DNA from: JBBWZH01 sp035544115
Lineage (GTDB): Bacteria; Actinomycetota; Actinomycetes; Mycobacteriales; CADCTP01
Assembly: GCA_963714145.1 (NCBI GenBank)
Contig: OY970235.1
Span: 4,278,001-4,342,000 of the forward strand
DNA: 64,000 nucleotides
Direction: 5' to 3'
Shown here piece after piece: positions 43,961 through 52,407 of this stretch. Made by a program: the position numbers and the translations under genes. Position 1 is the first letter of the stretch; each line of letters begins with the position of its first letter. The notes below the pieces were generated by a model. The model searched no databases. It had not been told where the DNA came from and saw only the letters and a list, made by a program, of their open reading frames with translations.

Positions 43961-46871
43961 TCAGCCGTGCTGCGGCGGCAGGTCGGCGAGGGCGTCGCGC
44001 AGGGCCGCCCGCGAGGTGACGGCGAGCTTGGGGAAGATCTGGTGCAGGTGGTAGCCGACCGTCCGCGCGGACAGGAAGAGTTGTTCGCCCATCTGCTTGT
44101 TGGTCAGCCCGGCGGCGGCCAGGGAGGCGATCCGGTGCTGCTGCGGGGTGAGCGGCTGGGTCAGCTGTGCGCCCCGCCGGCGCGCGCCGCTGGCTCGCAG
44201 TTCGTTACCGGCGCGCAGGACCCAGGGCCGGGCGCGGAGCTGCTCGAAACCGTCGAGGGCGGTGCCGAGGTGTTCGCGGGCGGCCGCCGGGGAGTTGGTA
44301 CGGCGTAGCCGTTCGCCGTAGGCGAGGCGGATCCGGGCCAGGTCGAACGGCCACCGGTCCGCCTCGGGCGTCCGCAGCGCGCGCTCGAACAGGTCGCGGT
44401 GCTCCTGATCGGATGCGGCCATCGCGGTCGCGCCCGCGACGGTCAACGCCAGCCGGGGGGACAGCTCGTCGATGCGCGCCAGGCGGGCGGCGGCCACGTG
44501 CGCGTCGGCCTGGGCGCCGCGGCCCGACCGGGCCGCGGCCTCGACGGTCTCCATCAGCAGCCACAGCGCGTTCGGGGCGTGGGCGGCGAACTGCCCGGCC
44601 GGGCTGACCTGACCGGCGTGCCGGAACGCGGTGTCGAAGTCGCCGCGGGACAGCGCGGCCAGCGTTCTGACGTGCGACACGTACGCGGTCACGGCGCCGA
44701 CCCGCCGCGGCGCCGCCCACCGGGTCATCTCGTCGGTCAGCGTGGTGCTGGCCTGCTCGTCGCCGCGGGCGCTGGCGACCAGCGCCCGGAGGTAGAGCCC
44801 CGCCCAGCGGATGAGCTGGTAGTGGTGGGTGTCGCAGAGCGTCAGGCCCTCGTCGGTGAGCTGCTCGAGTTCGTCCCACCGGCCGCAGAAGTAGGCGTCG
44901 TTGCCGAGCAGGAACAGCGCCTCGATGGCGGAGGTGACCGCGCCGCCGTCGCGGCCGTGGCGGACGGCCCGCCACAACGGTTCCCGGCAGTCGCCGATCC
45001 GGTCGAGGTAGCTTCCGGCGATCGCGGTGCGGACGATGCGGGCCGGGCTGGTTTCGTGACGCAGTCGTGCGGTCGCGGCGTCGAGCCGGTCGAGCACGGC
45101 GTGCGCCCGGTGGGCCGGGTCGCTGAAGGTGTTGCTGAGGATGCTCAGCAGTTGCGGCGGCCGCGGTCGCAGCCGGTCGACCGCGGCGTGGAAGGTGGGC
45201 CACAGCTGCGGCCGGCCGCCGAAGAAGCAGACCATCAGCAGCGTGTAGAGGGCCTCGACGAGGGTCTTGTCGTCCGCGTCGTCCGCGTCGCCCGGATCGG
45301 GCAGGGCCTCGATCGCGCCGGCCAGCAGCCGGTGCGCGCTGTCGATGTCGCCGCTCTCGTTGAGCAGGTGGTAGGCGCCGGCGACAGCGCCGGCCAGCGC
45401 GCCGCCATACCGGGGGTCGGCCGCGCGGGCCGCGTCCAGCAGCGCCGGCACATCGCGGAGGTCGCCGGTGACGATGGCCCCGAGGTAGGCCGCTTCGGCC
45501 AGCCGGGAGCTGCGGGCGGTGCCGGCCGGGCTGAGATCGGCGGCCCGCAGGAGTTGGGTGATCGCGCCGACCGAGTCGCCCCGGAAGAGGTTCGTGTGGG
45601 CGACCTGTTGCAGCAGCGCGGCGACCCGCTCGTCCGGCCCGGTCGCCGCCTCGGCCAGGTGCCAGGCCTGCCGCGCCGGCTCGCCGGCCCGGCGGGACGC
45701 GAGACGGCGATGGGTTTCCCGGCGGTCGTCGCTGGTGGACAGGTCCACGACGGCTGACCGGATCAGCGGGTGCCGGAAGTGCAGGCGTGCGGCGGCCCGG
45801 TCCAGGGCCACCAGGTGCATGCGTTCGGCCGGGCCGAGTTCGTCGACCTCCGCCGCGGTCAGGGTGCCCAGGTCGCCGCTGCCGTCCAGGACCGCGAGCA
45901 GCAGCACCTGCCGGGTCCGCCCGGGCAGATCACGCACCCGGCCGGCGAAGACGGTCTGCAACCGCCGGGTCAGCGGCAACGTGTCGGGCAGCGGGCCCGG
46001 TGCGGTGTTCGTGGCCTCGTTCAGCGCGATCGGCAGTTCCAGCAGCGCGAGCGGATTGCCCTGCGCCGCCGCGACCAGACGCTGGCGCACCCGGGCCGTC
46101 AGCGCCGGGTACCGGTCGGCGAGCAGGTCGGCCGCGGCGGCGTCGGACAGCGGCGGCACCTCGAGGGTGCGCAGGCCGGTGCGGTCGAAGAAGCCCTCGT
46201 CGCCGGTACGCGCGGCAGCGAGCAGGCCGATCCGGTGCCCGGCGAGTCGCCGGGCGACGAAGCCGAGGACCATGGCGCTGACCTGATCGATCCACGGCAG
46301 GTCGTCGATCGCCACGAGGATCGGGCCCACCGCGGCGGCCTCGATGAGCACCTGCCGGGCCGCGGTGGAGATCAGCAGCCGGTCCGCCGCCCGGCCCTGG
46401 CCCAGGCTCAGGGCGCCGCGCAGGGCGGTCCGCTGCGGCTCGGCCAGCCGCGGCAGGTAGGCCAGGAACGGGTCGACGACCTGCTGCAGGCCGGCGAAGC
46501 TGACGTCGACCTCGAACTGGCTGCCGGTCACGGTGATGGCCCGTACGCCGGCCTGCGCCCCGTACGCCGCGGCCGCGTTCAGCAGCACGGTCTTCCCCAC
46601 GCCGGCCGCGCCGGCGAGCACCAGGGCCGCGCCATGTGCCGTCGCCCGATCCACGAACGAGCGCAGCAGGGCGATCTCGTCCTCGCGCCCGATCAGCGGC
46701 AGCGGGTCGGCGTGCCGCCATCCGCCGCCGTCGGAGGACCCGCCGCCAGCGCCGCGTGCCACAGCGCCGGACTGTACGCCGCGCCGCGGCACGACCAGAG
46801 GTGCCTCGCTCGGGCGGGAAGGACCCGGCGGTGAGGGCGGCCGGGACGGCAATGCCCGTGGTTGTGGTCAT
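43961..46871 (-). CDS. LAL-type LuxR regulator (AAA/AfsR-like ATPase + HTH), N-terminal frame uncertain
   Basis: The main open frame (43961 to a TTG at 46852, up to 963 residues) has an ATPase domain with Walker A GAAGVGKTVLLNA and Walker B ILVAIDDLPWID. A long helical repeat region follows, then a C-terminal LuxR helix-turn-helix (LTPQQHRIASLAAAGLTNKQ). This is the large-ATP-binding LuxR (MalT-like) layout. That frame has no good start. The best start is ATG 46871, with GGGAAG upstream, in another frame. It joins the main frame if one extra base at 46808, between two GAG codons, is ignored, giving MTTTTGIAVPAALTAG...PPE/EAPLVVPRRG. The gene is either frameshifted or begins later (for example GTG 46762). 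It is divergent from the sensor kinase gene. Confidence 0.78.
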
Positions 46872-46942
46872 CAGGTCTTCCCTGGGTCGTGACGTCCGGT
46901 GTCGCCATCGGACGTCCGCCGTGCCGGCCTCATCCCAGATCG

Positions 46943-46996
46943 CCCCCCCCGGATCGCCCTCGGATCGCCCCCGGATCGGCCGCGGTCGGATCCGGT
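46943..46996. repeat. short direct repeats in divergent regulator promoter region
   Basis: Three or four near copies of CGGATCGCCC occur in tandem between the LAL gene (start near 46871) and the sensor kinase gene. They could be regulator-binding repeats. No clear promoter hexamers were found. Confidence 0.4.
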
Positions 46997-47075
46997 CTCC
47001 GTCCACGGACGGATGCGGGCGGGGCCCGGCTCGGTCCCGCGGCCGATGAGCCGCCGGCGCCGGCGGCATACCGTG

Positions 47076-48188
47076 ATGCGCATGAGGGCCTTCCGGCTGA
47101 AACCGACCGCGTCCGACGCGGTCTGGGCCGGCGTGCTGGCGGTCGCGCTCAGTACGCTGATCCTGGGCCTGCCGGCCGGCCCCGACACCCCCGTCACGAT
47201 CGCCGCCGCGCTGGCCTGCGGGATCGCCCAGGCGGCATCGCTCACGCTGATGCGCCGGTGGCCGGGGTTCGCGATGGGCCTCGCGATCGCCGCCGGCGCG
47301 GGGGTCGAGGCGCTCGCGCCGCAGGTCGGCTGGCTGGGCCTGGCCGCCGGCCCGCTGATCTACTTCACCCGGATCCGGCCGCCGCGGGTCTCGCTCCGGG
47401 CGCTGGGCGTGATGCTCGCCCTGACCCCGTGGAAGCTCCTGCACGGCGGCTGGCGCGAGCTGATCATCGCCGTGTTCGGGTCCCTGCTCGGCTGGGCCTG
47501 GGGCGAGCTCGACCGGTCCCGGTGCATCCGGCGGGAGCAGGAACGCCGGCGCAACGTCTCCGACGAGCGCGCCCGGCTGGCCCGCGAACTGCACGACGTG
47601 ATCGCGCACAACGTGTCGCTGATGGTGGTGCAGGCCGGCGCCGCCGCCGACGTCTTCGACACCCGACCGGAGCGGGCCCGGGCCGCCCTCGACACGATCC
47701 AGCAGGCCGGCCGTACCGCCCTGGGCGAGCTGCGGGCCATGCTCCAGACGCTGCGCCCGGACGGCCCGCAGCCGCGGGAGCCACAGCCCGGTCTCGACCA
47801 GCTCGACGCGCTCGCGGCATCGCTGCGGGCGGTGGGGCTCGCGGTGGCCGTCAACCAGGCCGGGGTCGCCCGCCCGGCGCCGGCCGACGTCAGCCTGTCC
47901 GCGTACCGGATCGTCCAGGAGTCGCTGACCAACACGCTGCGGCACGCCCGGGCGACCCGGGCCGAGGTCGACCTGCGCTGGACCGACGTCGCCCTGCACC
48001 TGCAGATCACCGACGACGGCACGGCGTCCCCGGCCCGGGTACTGTCCCCGCACAGCGCCGGGGCCGGCGCCGGCCTGGTCGGCATGCGCGAACGCGCCCG
48101 GCTGGTCGGCGGCAGCCTCGACGCCGGCCCGCTGCCCGCCGGCGGGTTCCGCGTCTCGGCCGAGCTACCCCTGGGAGCGCCCGCGTGA
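47076..48188 (+). CDS. NarL-type sensor histidine kinase
   Basis: The 370-residue protein has its start at ATG 47076 (MRMRAFRLKP); GTG 47073 and ATG 47082 are alternatives with no clear Shine-Dalgarno sequence. Four hydrophobic segments (about 15-140) precede a HisKA_3 box with the phosphoacceptor in RARLARELHDVIAHNVSLMV. The HATPase_c domain follows (ESLTNTLRHARATRAEVDLR, then GAGAGLVGMRERARLVGG). It should phosphorylate the response regulator encoded just downstream, and the signal is probably membrane-sensed. Its stop overlaps a mini-ORF (GTGA), the first link in an overlapping chain to the regulator gene. Confidence 0.92.
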   Translation: MRMRAFRLKPTASDAVWAGVLAVALSTLILGLPAGPDTPVTIAAALACGIAQAASLTLMRRWPGFAMGLAIAAGAGVEALAPQVGWLGLAAGPLIYFTRIRPPRVSLRALGVMLALTPWKLLHGGWRELIIAVFGSLLGWAWGELDRSRCIRREQERRRNVSDERARLARELHDVIAHNVSLMVVQAGAAADVFDTRPERARAALDTIQQAGRTALGELRAMLQTLRPDGPQPREPQPGLDQLDALAASLRAVGLAVAVNQAGVARPAPADVSLSAYRIVQESLTNTLRHARATRAEVDLRWTDVALHLQITDDGTASPARVLSPHSAGAGAGLVGMRERARLVGGSLDAGPLPAGGFRVSAELPLGAPA

Positions 48189-48319
48189 CGGTGCCAGCCC
48201 GCCGGCCACCCTCGCTCCGCACCTGCACCTCACCGCGGAGGCCCGCTACCGCACCGCGGAGGCCCGGCGGGACGGGCCTTGGCGGCCCGACGATGCGCAG
48301 TCCGGAGGCCGCCTCGTGA
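48185..48319 (+). CDS. 44-codon mini-ORF within intercistronic element
   Basis: The GTG at 48185 overlaps the kinase stop. The product starts V-T-V-P-A-R-R-P-P-S-L-R and ends M-R-S-P-E-A-A-S. Its ends resemble the 29-codon ORF at 63786-63875. It is Arg/Pro-rich and unlikely to fold. It may exist only to carry ribosomes across an inserted repeat. Confidence 0.35.
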   Translation: MTVPARRPPSLRTCTSPRRPATAPRRPGGTGLGGPTMRSPEAAS

Positions 48320-48320
48320 C
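48185..48320 (+). repeat. intercistronic repeat element, copy 1
   Basis: The element opens with GTGAC and closes with TCCGGAGGCCGCCTCGTGAC. The first 36 bases match about 30 of 36 in copy 2 (63786-63876), and the last 23 match about 20. Each end carries RTGAC, and a Shine-Dalgarno sequence (GGAGG) precedes the right-hand RTG. Internally, CACCGCGGAGGCCCG is duplicated. Confidence 0.6.
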
Positions 48321-48381
48321 CCCACCGCCCCGGTACCCCGGGTTCCGCCCGCGAGTGAGCACCGGCTGGGGCGTCGCGTGA
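48316..48381 (+). CDS. 21-codon mini-ORF bridging to the response regulator
   Basis: The GTG at 48316 overlaps the previous mini-ORF stop and follows GGAGG (48304-48308). The ORF ends in TGA 48379-48381, which overlaps the response-regulator GTG at 48378. It reads V-T-P-P-P-R-Y-P-G-F and is probably not functional as a peptide. It would couple translation to the next gene. Confidence 0.3.
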   Translation: MTPPPRYPGFRPRVSTGWGVA

Positions 48382-49052
48382 CCGTCACGGTCCTGCTCGC
48401 CGACGACCAGGAGCTCGTCCGGGCCGGGTTCGCGATGATCCTCGAGGCCCGGGACGACATCGAGGTGGTCGGCGAGGCCGGCGACGGGCTGGCGGCGGTG
48501 GCGCTGGCCGCCGAGACCCGGCCCGACGTGGTGCTGATGGACGTCCGGATGCCCCGGCTGGACGGCATCGAGGCGACCCGCCGGATCGTCGCGGCCGGCA
48601 GCACCGCCCGGGTCATCATGCTGACCACGTTCGACCTCGACGAGCCGGTCTTCGCCGCGCTGCGGGCCGGGGCCAGCGGCTTCCTGCTCAAGGACATCCG
48701 CCCGGCCGACCTGGCCGACGCCATCCGGGTGGTGGCCCGCGGCGAGGCGCTGCTCGCCCCGACGGTCACCCGGCGCCTCCTCGACCGGTTCGCCACCGGC
48801 CTGCCCACCCGGTCCGGGCCGGACCGGCGGCTGGACCCGCTGACCGCCCGGGAGATCGAGGTGCTGACCCTGGTCGCCGGCGCGCTCACCAACGCCGAGA
48901 TCGCCGAACGGCTCTTCCTCACCCAGGCCACCGTCAAGACCCACATCTCCGCGATCCTGACCAAACTCGAACTACGCGACCGCGTCCAGGCCGCCGTCCT
49001 GGCCTACGAGACCGGCCTGGTCCGCCCGGGCCCGATGCCCGGCCCGGCCTAG
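48378..49052 (+). CDS. NarL/FixJ-family response regulator
   Basis: The 224-residue protein has a receiver domain (about 1-120) with acidic pair ADDQELVRAG, phospho-Asp in PDVVLMDVRMP, Thr in MLTTFDLDE and Lys in FLLKDIRP. The C-terminal LuxR helix-turn-helix (about 150-215) contains LTAREIEVLTLVAGALTNAE. GTG 48378 is the natural start (VTVTVLLADDQE). There is no good ribosome-binding site, consistent with coupling from the overlapping mini-ORF. It is the partner of the kinase encoded immediately upstream. Targets are unknown; the LAL and hydrolase genes are candidates. Confidence 0.93.
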   Translation: MTVTVLLADDQELVRAGFAMILEARDDIEVVGEAGDGLAAVALAAETRPDVVLMDVRMPRLDGIEATRRIVAAGSTARVIMLTTFDLDEPVFAALRAGASGFLLKDIRPADLADAIRVVARGEALLAPTVTRRLLDRFATGLPTRSGPDRRLDPLTAREIEVLTLVAGALTNAEIAERLFLTQATVKTHISAILTKLELRDRVQAAVLAYETGLVRPGPMPGPA

Positions 49053-49155
49053 CATTCCCCGCCGATCGAGGTCCACGGCGCCCAGCACTGGCCACCCGGC
49101 GTGGAGCTGGACGGACAGCTTCCGTTCGAATCAAGCTCGCGTCGAGGGCGAGCCG
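49053..49155. other. gap between convergent response regulator and iclR
   Basis: About 100 bases of moderately GC-rich DNA with no ORF of note and no strong hairpin. Confidence 0.4.
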
Positions 49156-49954
49156 TCAACCGGCCGGGATGACCCACTCCGCGCGCGGCTTGCCGAGCAA
49201 CTCGGCCGACAACTGCGCCGCGGTCTCCCGCAGCGCTTTGCCCGGGCCGGAAAGGGGACTCGACGGCAGCCGGCTCGTGGTCGACATGAGTGCCATTGTG
49301 GCGCAGATGCCACGGGCGTCGAAGATCGGCACGGCGATCACCCGGATCCCGTCGTCGTCGCGGCCGATCGAAACGAAGTGGTCGGCCCGGGCCCGCACCA
49401 TCAGTCTCCCGGACCTGCGCGGCATCCTCGTCGGTCATCCGCTCCAGCGCGGCCTGTGCCTGGCGCGGGTCGCCCAGGAAGGCCAGGAACATGATGGTCT
49501 GCGCGCCGGTCGGCGCGACCCGGAACCCCACCGAGGTACGGACCGCCAGTTCACCCGGCCGCGGATAGGACACGTGCGACACCAACGCGGCACTACCGTC
49601 CCACAGGCACAGCGCCGTCGACATCGACATCTGATCGGCCAGCGGCTGCATTCGCGACGGCGCGATCGTCAGGACGCGTCGTTCGGACAGGATCGCGGTG
49701 AACAGTTCATGGGCCAGCGGCCCGAGCACGAAACGACCTGTTTCCGGGTCACGCTGCAGCCACTGGACCGACACCAGGGTCGCCACGTACCGGTGCGTCG
49801 TCGTCCGCTGCAGACCGAGCGCCTTGCTCGCCTCGGCCACCGAGATCGACGTGACGTGGTCCTGGGTGAGCAGGCGAATGATGTCCGCGGCGCGGACGAC
49901 GGACTGGATATTGCCGCCTGCAGGCGAACCCAGATCGGTTGGGTCGACCGTCAC
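49156..49954 (-). pseudogene. IclR-family regulator, frameshifted at about 49402
   Basis: The GTG at 49954 follows GGAGG with a 5-base gap. The N-terminal winged helix is typical: SVVRAADIIRLLTQDHVTSI, then ASKALGLQRTTTHRYVATLV. The effector domain starts normally (FVLGPLAHELFTAILSERRV). At 49402-49403, after VRET, one extra base moves the frame. Family sequence resumes as MVRARADHFVSIGRDDDGIR then VIAVPIFDARGICATMALMS, ending at 49156. With the base removed the product is about 265 residues, normal for IclR. It stands divergent from the catabolic cluster and would be its regulator. It is either inactivated or a sequence error. Confidence 0.82.
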
Positions 49955-50037
49955 GATGTCCTCCGTCGCGGTTACTGAGCACCGATCGCGTCGGCCGGGC
50001 CCATCGGCGAGATGGACCCACCGGACGCTGACGCGCG

Positions 50038-50054
50038 TGTCCATAATACGGACA
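50038..50054. promoter_or_regulatory. probable IclR operator palindrome
   Basis: TGTCCATAATACGGACA is an inverted repeat with arms TGTCC/GGACA and inner TA/TA, 84 bases upstream of the iclR start. It is A/T-rich at the centre and includes a possible -10. Size and symmetry fit an IclR dimer site. Confidence 0.5.
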
Positions 50055-50342
50055 GCGAAGCCCACCGATGCGACGGAACGGGCCGGCAGGTTCGGGCTCC
50101 GCACGGGGCCGGTGCCGCCGCGGTTCCCGGTCGCGCCGGGACGGCCGCGGGGTCGCCGAGCCGGTCGTCGCCGGCCCCGCCGGCAGCCGCCCGCCGGTCG
50201 ACCCGGCGCCCTCGCTCGGCCGACTGCGGCCCACTGAGCAGGGCGAAGGCTGAGCGGACGAGGCCGACCCCCGCTCCTGGTGTGCAGTCGGCAGCGCCGG
50301 GTGGAGGCCCGGTTCCACCCGCCTGACCGCCCGCCGGATTGT

Positions 50343-50353
50343 CAGACAGTCTG
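50343..50353. promoter_or_regulatory. 11-bp palindrome upstream of the cluster promoter
   Basis: CAGACAGTCTG is a perfect inverted repeat around one base, 24 bases upstream of the candidate -35. It could be an activator site. Confidence 0.35.
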
Positions 50354-50376
50354 CTTCAGAAAAACCGTCGCAGACC

Positions 50377-50406
50377 TTGTCAGGGTCCTTCGATCGCGCC
50401 TACTCT
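50377..50406 (+). promoter_or_regulatory. candidate promoter of the catabolic operon
   Basis: TTGTCA (50377-50382), an 18-base spacer and TACTCT (50401-50406) match the actinobacterial housekeeping consensus. Transcription would start near 50413 and leave a leader of about 300 bases before the first gene. Confidence 0.45.
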
Positions 50407-50712
50407 GTCCGCAACGCGAAACACGTTGTTCACGATGTGGACATCAGTTGGTCCGGGAGACCCGCGGTCAGTCCGCGCACGGGACGGCGGGCCGCAGGCA
50501 CGGTGGCCGGCTGGTGTTCGGTCGTGGTCGTGTTCGCGGCATTTGTTTCGCGGCTTTGCAGGCAACGGCATTTGACCGAGTCAGCACCGATGTGCGTCCT
50601 TGCTGCGTCATTTTGGACACATTGTTGACCGCGACCGCGCGGCGCTGCCCGCGGCGAACTCAAGAAAGTTCGCAAAAGTCACCGAACAGTGCGCCGACAA
50701 TGAGGAGGCGAC

Positions 50713-51627
50713 ATGCCGATCGGCAGTTACGCGCATTTCTCGAGGACCGACCCGCAGGCGACGGACGGTGCCACGTCCACCTGGTACAACCGATCGGCCA
50801 CGATGATCACCGCCTACTCGACGGTCGCGGCCGGGTCGGTGCTCACCCGGGCCGACAATGCCGACGAGTACTTCGTGTGGGCGCTGTTCACGCCGTGCTC
50901 GGTCAGCGCCGGCGGGGCGACCGTGGACGTGCCGGCCGGTTCGGTGGTCATCGTCCCGCCCGGCGAGTCGTCCGTCTCGTTCAGCCAGGAAGGCTCGGTC
51001 TGGCGCGGGTTCACCGCGCTGAACGAGGATCTGCGCACCGTCGCGCCGAACAGTGCCGAGTACGCCCGGCATCCCGATGGCGTCGCCCCGGTCGAGGCAT
51101 GGCCGATGCCGGTCGACGGGTACCGGATCCGCGTCTACCGCCTCGACGACGTACCGGCCGGCAAGCCGCACTGCTACCGGCACCGCACCTCGATGACGAA
51201 CCTGCCCTGGCCGGTCGCGCGCAAGCCGCGGGCGCTGACCGCGATGAGCCCGCACACGCACGAGGACTTCGAGCAGGTGTCGATCGTCCACTCCGGGACG
51301 ATGGTGCATCACATGCGCCGGGCCTGGTCGCGCGACCTCACCGAGTGGCAGCCCGACGAGCACGTCATCGTCACGGCACCGGCGATCGCGATCTCGAAGC
51401 CGCCGGACATCCACACCACGCAGGCGCTCTCAGCCGGTGAGGCCGTCGGCCTGATCGACTTCTTCTCCCCGCCGCGGTGGGACTTCTCGAACATCGACGG
51501 CATGGTCGTCAACCGCGACGAGTACCCGATGCCGGCGCAGGCGCCCCGGTCCTACGCCGGCGTGGTGACGGTCTACGCGGCGGACGACCCGCGCGCCGCC
51601 CTCAACCGCACGCCGGCACCGGCGTAG
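50713..51627 (+). CDS. bicupin-like protein of unknown reaction
   Basis: The 304-residue protein starts at ATG 50713 behind GAGGAGG. Two beta-barrel halves are visible. In the first, GSVVIVPPGESSVSF resembles a cupin core without metal His. In the second, HTHEDFEQVSIVHSGTMVHH gives the H-x-H-(x)n-E pattern, with a later His in KPPDIHTTQAL, as in metal-binding cupins. There is no signal peptide. It is the first gene of the + strand catabolic string, 30 bases before the transporter ATPase. It could be an isomerase, dioxygenase or lyase acting early on the imported substrate. I cannot assign the reaction. Confidence 0.7.
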   Translation: MPIGSYAHFSRTDPQATDGATSTWYNRSATMITAYSTVAAGSVLTRADNADEYFVWALFTPCSVSAGGATVDVPAGSVVIVPPGESSVSFSQEGSVWRGFTALNEDLRTVAPNSAEYARHPDGVAPVEAWPMPVDGYRIRVYRLDDVPAGKPHCYRHRTSMTNLPWPVARKPRALTAMSPHTHEDFEQVSIVHSGTMVHHMRRAWSRDLTEWQPDEHVIVTAPAIAISKPPDIHTTQALSAGEAVGLIDFFSPPRWDFSNIDGMVVNRDEYPMPAQAPRSYAGVVTVYAADDPRAALNRTPAPA

Positions 51628-51657
51628 CGGCCGGCCCCGGCCCGACGAGGACGTCCG

Positions 51658-52407
51658 ATGGTGTCTGCGACAGAAGCGAAGCCGGTCGGCGCGCGCGAGC
51701 CGGTGGCACTCGACCTGGTCGGGGTCGGGGCCAGCTACGGCAAGCTGCGCGCCCTCGACCCGATCGACATCCACGTCCGGCCCGGCGGCCTGGTGCTGGT
51801 CGTCGGCCCGAACGGGGCCGGCAAGTCGACCCTGCTGCGCACCGTGGCCGGCCTGACCCAGCGGTCCGTGGGGACCGTCCGGCTCGGCAGCAGGAACGTG
51901 TCCCGGATGGGGACGCCCAAGCGGGCCCGCCAGGGTCTGGTGCTGGTGCCCGAGGGTCGCGGACCGCTGCCCGGGCTGACCGTCGAGGAGAACCTCCTGC
52001 TGGGGGCGAATCTCGGCGGTCAGCCGCTGGACTGGTCGCAGGTCTCCCGCTACTTCCCGCAGCTGCGCGAACGGGCCTGGCAGAACTGCGCGAGCCTGAG
52101 CGGCGGCGAGATGCAGATGCTCGCGATCGCCCGGGCCATCGCGGCGCGGGCCCGCATCCTGCTGCTCGACGAGCCGTCCCGGGGGCTCGCCCCGCTGATG
52201 GTCGCCGAGGTGTACGGCGCGCTGCGGGCGCTGAACGACGAAGGCCTCGGGATGGTCCTGGTGGAGCAGAAGTCGGTGCCGCTGTGGCGGGTCCCCGACG
52301 AGACGATCGTCCTGGCCGCCGGCCGGGTCGTGCACCGGGCCAGGGACGAGGTGGTCGGCGAATCGACCCTGGCCGAGCTGTATCTCGCCGGCGAGGGGGA
52401 ATCGTGA
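51658..52407 (+). CDS. LivF-like ABC transporter ATPase
   Basis: The 249-residue protein has Walker A VVGPNGAGKSTLLR, a Q-loop region ending VPEGRGPLPGLTVEENLLLG, ABC signature LSGGEMQML, Walker B ILLLDEPSRGLAP, and the switch position EQK. The PEGRGPLPGLTVEENL stretch is typical of LivF. It is part of a branched-chain-amino-acid-type (HAAT) importer with the following three genes and the lipoprotein at 56390. Its stop overlaps the permease start by four bases (GTGA). The switch His is replaced by Gln (LVEQK), as in many LivF proteins. Confidence 0.9.
   Translation: MVSATEAKPVGAREPVALDLVGVGASYGKLRALDPIDIHVRPGGLVLVVGPNGAGKSTLLRTVAGLTQRSVGTVRLGSRNVSRMGTPKRARQGLVLVPEGRGPLPGLTVEENLLLGANLGGQPLDWSQVSRYFPQLRERAWQNCASLSGGEMQMLAIARAIAARARILLLDEPSRGLAPLMVAEVYGALRALNDEGLGMVLVEQKSVPLWRVPDETIVLAAGRVVHRARDEVVGESTLAELYLAGEGES

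Larger units (their letters stand above)
49955..50712. other. 758-base regulatory region of the catabolic cluster
   Basis: The region is clearly poorer in GC than its surroundings from about 50330 onward. It contains two palindromes (50038-50054, 50343-50353) and a promoter candidate (50377-50406). The roughly 300-base leader ends in the GAGGAGG ribosome-binding site (50701-50707) of the bicupin gene. Short ORFs here have poor codon use. I see no riboswitch family I can name. Confidence 0.55.

Noticed and set aside
46862..48319. 485-codon frame overlapping the sensor kinase
   Set aside because: Only its last 44 codons (the mini-ORF from 48185) lie outside the kinase frame, which carries all histidine-kinase motifs.
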